From contig WRPG01000031.1 in assembly GCA_009773355.1 (NCBI GenBank), forward strand, positions 1 through 55,374: a DNA stretch of 55,374 bases. Direction: 5' to 3'. The position numbers and the translations under genes were made by a program. Position 1 is the first letter of the stretch. The number at the start of each line of letters is the position of its first letter. The DNA is from Limisphaerales bacterium (GTDB taxonomy: Bacteria; Verrucomicrobiota; Verrucomicrobiia; Limisphaerales; SXTU01). Positions 52,775 to 55,374 of the stretch are shown piece after piece. Below the pieces are notes generated by a model, which was given only the letters and a program-made list of their open reading frames with translations, ran no database searches and was not told where the DNA came from.

Positions 52775-52941
52775 CGGCTGGGTGCGCGTGGTTGGGGTCA
52801 GAAGGACAGGCGAGACGCGCTATCCTGCTTCGTTCAGAGGATTTCCACCCATGCCGTTCAGCATTCCCCACTGCCGCTGCGGGGTTGCGCGCCGCCGCGG
52901 CTGGTTGTTACATCTTCCCCGTCGTCCAAGCACACGCGCGT

Positions 52942-54252
52942 ATGCGTTCCGCCCTGGCCTTGGTCCTGTCGCTCGCCCTCACCGGGGCGCTGCTGGGGAT
53001 GAACTTCGCGCTCTACCGCACCCGCCTGGCCGCGCCCGCCACCGACCCCGAGCGCAAGCTCACCGTCACCACCAAGCGCCTCGTCCGCAACCTCCCGCCG
53101 CCGCCGCCCGCCGCAACCACCGCCCCCACGAACCCGCCGCCGTTCCACTGGAGCGCGCTGGAATCGCCGGACTACGCGACCTACGCGGCGAACCTCCGCG
53201 CGGTGGGCTGCCCGGAGCGGACGTTGCGCGACATCCTGCTGCCGGACATTGAGAAACTCTACGCCGAGCGGGAGCGACAGCTTGAGGACCGCCCGGAAGA
53301 CAATTTCTGGGAAACCGCCGACCAGCGCGACGCCCGGCAGCGCGCGCGCGACGCCAAGCTCCACGCGCTGGAACTGGAGAAGCGCGCCCTCATCCGGCAA
53401 TTGCTCGGCGCGGACTGGAACTTCGCCGCGTTGAAGGAACTGCGCTCCGAGGGTTTCGCCTCGGCCATCATGGAGCTGCTCCTCGGCTTCACCGACACCG
53501 CGAAGTCCGACCACCTGTTCACCACGCACCAGATGTTCGAGGACGACGTGCAGGCGCACCAGACGGCCACCGAGGGCATCGTGCTCGACGAGGACGTGCC
53601 CAAGCTCCAGACGTTGCGCGACCGCTTCGAGGCCGAGCTGGCGCGGGTGCTAGCGCCGCCCGAGGTGGAGGAACTCCGCCTGCGGCTCGCCGCCCTCGAA
53701 GGGATGGAGCACCTCTCCCGGCGCAACGGCGTGAGCATCACCGGCGCGGAACTGCGTGAGATCGCCAACCTGCGCGCTGTCACGCACGACATGCTCGCCA
53801 AGGCGCTGAACCTTGACGATGAACTTTACCCCGAGGAACTCCGGGCGAAAGGCGAGGCGGCGTTTGCCGAGCTGCTCCGCCGCTTCCTCGGCACGGAGCG
53901 GTTCGCCGACGCCGAGCGGGCGAAGGACCAGTTGTTTCGCGAACTCCTCCAGAGCACGGACAAGCAGGGCGTCGCCAAGGCCGCGCTTGTGCAAGCCTAC
54001 GAGGTCCGCCGCGTTGCCGAGTCGCAGGCGCGCGAAATCCGCGCGGACCAGCAGCTCACCACGGAGGAGCGCGCCACGTTGCTCGCGGCGCTCCGCGCGC
54101 AGACCACGCAGACGCTCGCCCGCAGCCTCGGCCCGGTCGGGTTCGGCGCCTACTTGAAGCAGCACGGGCAACAATTCACCAACTCGCTCTCGCTGCCGGT
54201 GACGCGCCTGCAGGCACTCGGGCAGCGGACGGATGTCATCACGGTCAAATGA
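52942..54252 (+). CDS. Membrane-anchored protein of unknown function, tandem paralogue 1
   Basis: 436 residues from ATG 52942. One N-terminal transmembrane helix (ALVLSLALTGALLGMNFAL), a Pro-rich linker (LPPPPPAATTAPTNPPP), then a shared motif FHWSALESPDYATYAANLRA and VGCPERTLRDILLPDIEKLY, and a long alpha-helical, charged C-terminal part with coiled-coil character. The motif pattern recurs in many Verrucomicrobial orphans but no function is known to me. Its stop overlaps the next gene by four bases (ATGA). With its neighbour it forms a tandem pair, suggesting an envelope or surface role. Confidence 0.78.
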   Translation: MRSALALVLSLALTGALLGMNFALYRTRLAAPATDPERKLTVTTKRLVRNLPPPPPAATTAPTNPPPFHWSALESPDYATYAANLRAVGCPERTLRDILLPDIEKLYAERERQLEDRPEDNFWETADQRDARQRARDAKLHALELEKRALIRQLLGADWNFAALKELRSEGFASAIMELLLGFTDTAKSDHLFTTHQMFEDDVQAHQTATEGIVLDEDVPKLQTLRDRFEAELARVLAPPEVEELRLRLAALEGMEHLSRRNGVSITGAELREIANLRAVTHDMLAKALNLDDELYPEELRAKGEAAFAELLRRFLGTERFADAERAKDQLFRELLQSTDKQGVAKAALVQAYEVRRVAESQAREIRADQQLTTEERATLLAALRAQTTQTLARSLGPVGFGAYLKQHGQQFTNSLSLPVTRLQALGQRTDVITVK

Positions 54253-55374
54253 ACCTGCGCGGCCACATCCTCGGCACCGTGGCGGCAAACCTCGCGCTCG
54301 TCGGCGCGCTCTTGTGGCAGGCCGCGCGGATGCCCGCGCCTGACCCGCGCGGCGGCGTGAGCATCACGACCAACATCGTCAACGAGGTGGTCAGCGAGGC
54401 ACCGCCGCGCCCGGCGGTGGTGAGCGTGCCCGGCAGCCCGCCGTTCCGCTGGAGCCAGCTTGAGACCACAAACCACGCACAGTTCCTCACCAACCTCCTC
54501 GCCATCGGCTGCCCGCCCGAGACGGCGCGGGACATTCTGGAAGCGCGCGTGGCCGATGACTTCCGCACGCGGCTGCGCGAGCTGACGCTGCCCCTGCAAA
54601 CGCGCTTCTGGGACCTGACGGCGGCGGACCGGGAGTTCGGCGAGTTGTTCAAAGAGCCGGAGCTGGAGAAACAAATCGAGGCGCTGAAGGAAGAGCGGAA
54701 GCGCGTCGAGGCAGAGCTGCAAACGGTCGTCGGTCGGGAATCCAAGCCCGCCCGCAGAACCATTGAATCGGAACTGCGATATCTGCCAGCGGAGAAGGAG
54801 CTGGCTTTTTCCGATCTGTCAGCCCGATTGCTTAAGGAGCGGCAAGCTGTGGATCGCGAACCCGGCAACGCTACGCCTGCCGAGCGAGCCGCGCGGCGGA
54901 AAGCCATGTTTGAGCGCCATCAGGTTGAACGCCGCGCCCTGCTCTCCGATGCCGAATGGGACGAATACGAACTGCGCCACAGTCGACATGCAAACCACGT
55001 GCGCAACACACACGGTTTTACAGCTTCGACCGAAGAGTTGCGTTCACTCGCCGTTGCGCTGCGCGATTTTGAACTCGCGAACCCGCTGCCTGTTCCCCGT
55101 GACTCGAACCGTCCCGGAGATGATCTGAATTGGAATGCCAAGAGCCAGGAACGCGCGGCGGCGGAAAAGGCGGCCCTCACCACGCGGCTGGGCGAGGCCG
55201 GCTTTGCCGCCTTCGAGCGCGGCAGCGACCCGCGTTTCCACATGCTGCTCAAGCTGGCCCGCCGGCTGGAACTCGCGCCCGAGGCCGCCGCGCAGTGGCT
55301 GGCAGTCCAGACCACCGCGCAGGAGCAGGCCCGGCTCACCCGCGAGAACCCCGTGCTGGCCGATGACGCCCGCG
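54249..55374 (+). CDS. Membrane-anchored protein of unknown function, tandem paralogue 2 (partial)
   Basis: At least 375 residues, running off the window end. It repeats the layout of the preceding gene: N-terminal helix (GTVAANLALVGALLWQAA), Pro-containing linker, FRWSQLETTNHAQFLTNLLA and IGCPPETARDILEARVADDF, then a coiled-coil-prone, charged region. It overlaps the first paralogue by four bases, so the two are translationally coupled. Divergence between the two is substantial, so duplication is not recent. Function not recognised. Confidence 0.78.
   Translation, partial: MNLRGHILGTVAANLALVGALLWQAARMPAPDPRGGVSITTNIVNEVVSEAPPRPAVVSVPGSPPFRWSQLETTNHAQFLTNLLAIGCPPETARDILEARVADDFRTRLRELTLPLQTRFWDLTAADREFGELFKEPELEKQIEALKEERKRVEAELQTVVGRESKPARRTIESELRYLPAEKELAFSDLSARLLKERQAVDREPGNATPAERAARRKAMFERHQVERRALLSDAEWDEYELRHSRHANHVRNTHGFTASTEELRSLAVALRDFELANPLPVPRDSNRPGDDLNWNAKSQERAAAEKAALTTRLGEAGFAAFERGSDPRFHMLLKLARRLELAPEAAAQWLAVQTTAQEQARLTRENPVLADDAR

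Overview
The window looks like a chromosomal segment of a Verrucomicrobiota bacterium, probably of the Limisphaerales/Pedosphaerales type. The inference rests on the high GC content, the secreted sulfatases, TAT-exported Gfo/Idh/MocA oxidoreductases, giant proteins combining a dehydrogenase propeller, HEAT-like repeats and a CxxCH haem site, and Gram-negative envelope genes (LptE, BamD-like, heptose enzymes). No rRNA, tRNA, CRISPR array, prophage or transposase gene was recognised, and no gene-free stretch exceeds 300 bases.

Layout. 1-5646: end of a hybrid histidine kinase, thiG, a small unknown, the heptose genes rfaE1 and gmhB, a small membrane protein, and an overlapping bamD-like/lptE pair on the minus strand. 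5792-24819: a long, mostly plus-strand catabolic block with oxidoreductase, RraA-like protein, sulfatase, kelch mutarotase-like protein, M14 peptidase, FG-GAP propeller, a cystatin-sialidase fusion, two hydrolases, a second sialidase-like protein, a ceramidase-like protein, an MFS transporter and an N-acetylneuraminate-lyase-like enzyme. Together these suggest breakdown of sialylated or sulfated host or algal glycoconjugates. A two-gene minus-strand island (17711-19803) of lower GC interrupts the block and encodes a divergent diadenylate-cyclase-like protein and a DUF3800 protein. This is the best candidate for an undescribed nucleotide-signalling or defence module. 24903-30712: a CzcC/CzcA heavy-metal efflux cassette without an adaptor gene, lying between a decayed and an intact copy of a coiled-coil gene. 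30745-37023 (minus): coiled-coil protein, ExbD, ExbB, TonB, a FecA-like receptor and a PchR-like AraC regulator, forming a self-contained iron-chelate uptake locus. 37125-43302: PQQ-type propeller, glnK-amtB, oxidoreductase, and small or unknown genes. 43387-50837: two convergent giant haem-binding proteins. 51089-55374: exported MsrA, an unknown, a GNAT acetyltransferase and two tandem paralogues of unknown function, the second cut by the window end.

The most pervasive unexplained structure is a set of short palindromic repeats, many with GTAG or GGAG heads, often in inverted pairs, resembling REP/BIME elements. Several sit exactly on stop codons and others are inserted in frame inside genes. 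No RAYT/TnpA-REP transposase is present in the window.
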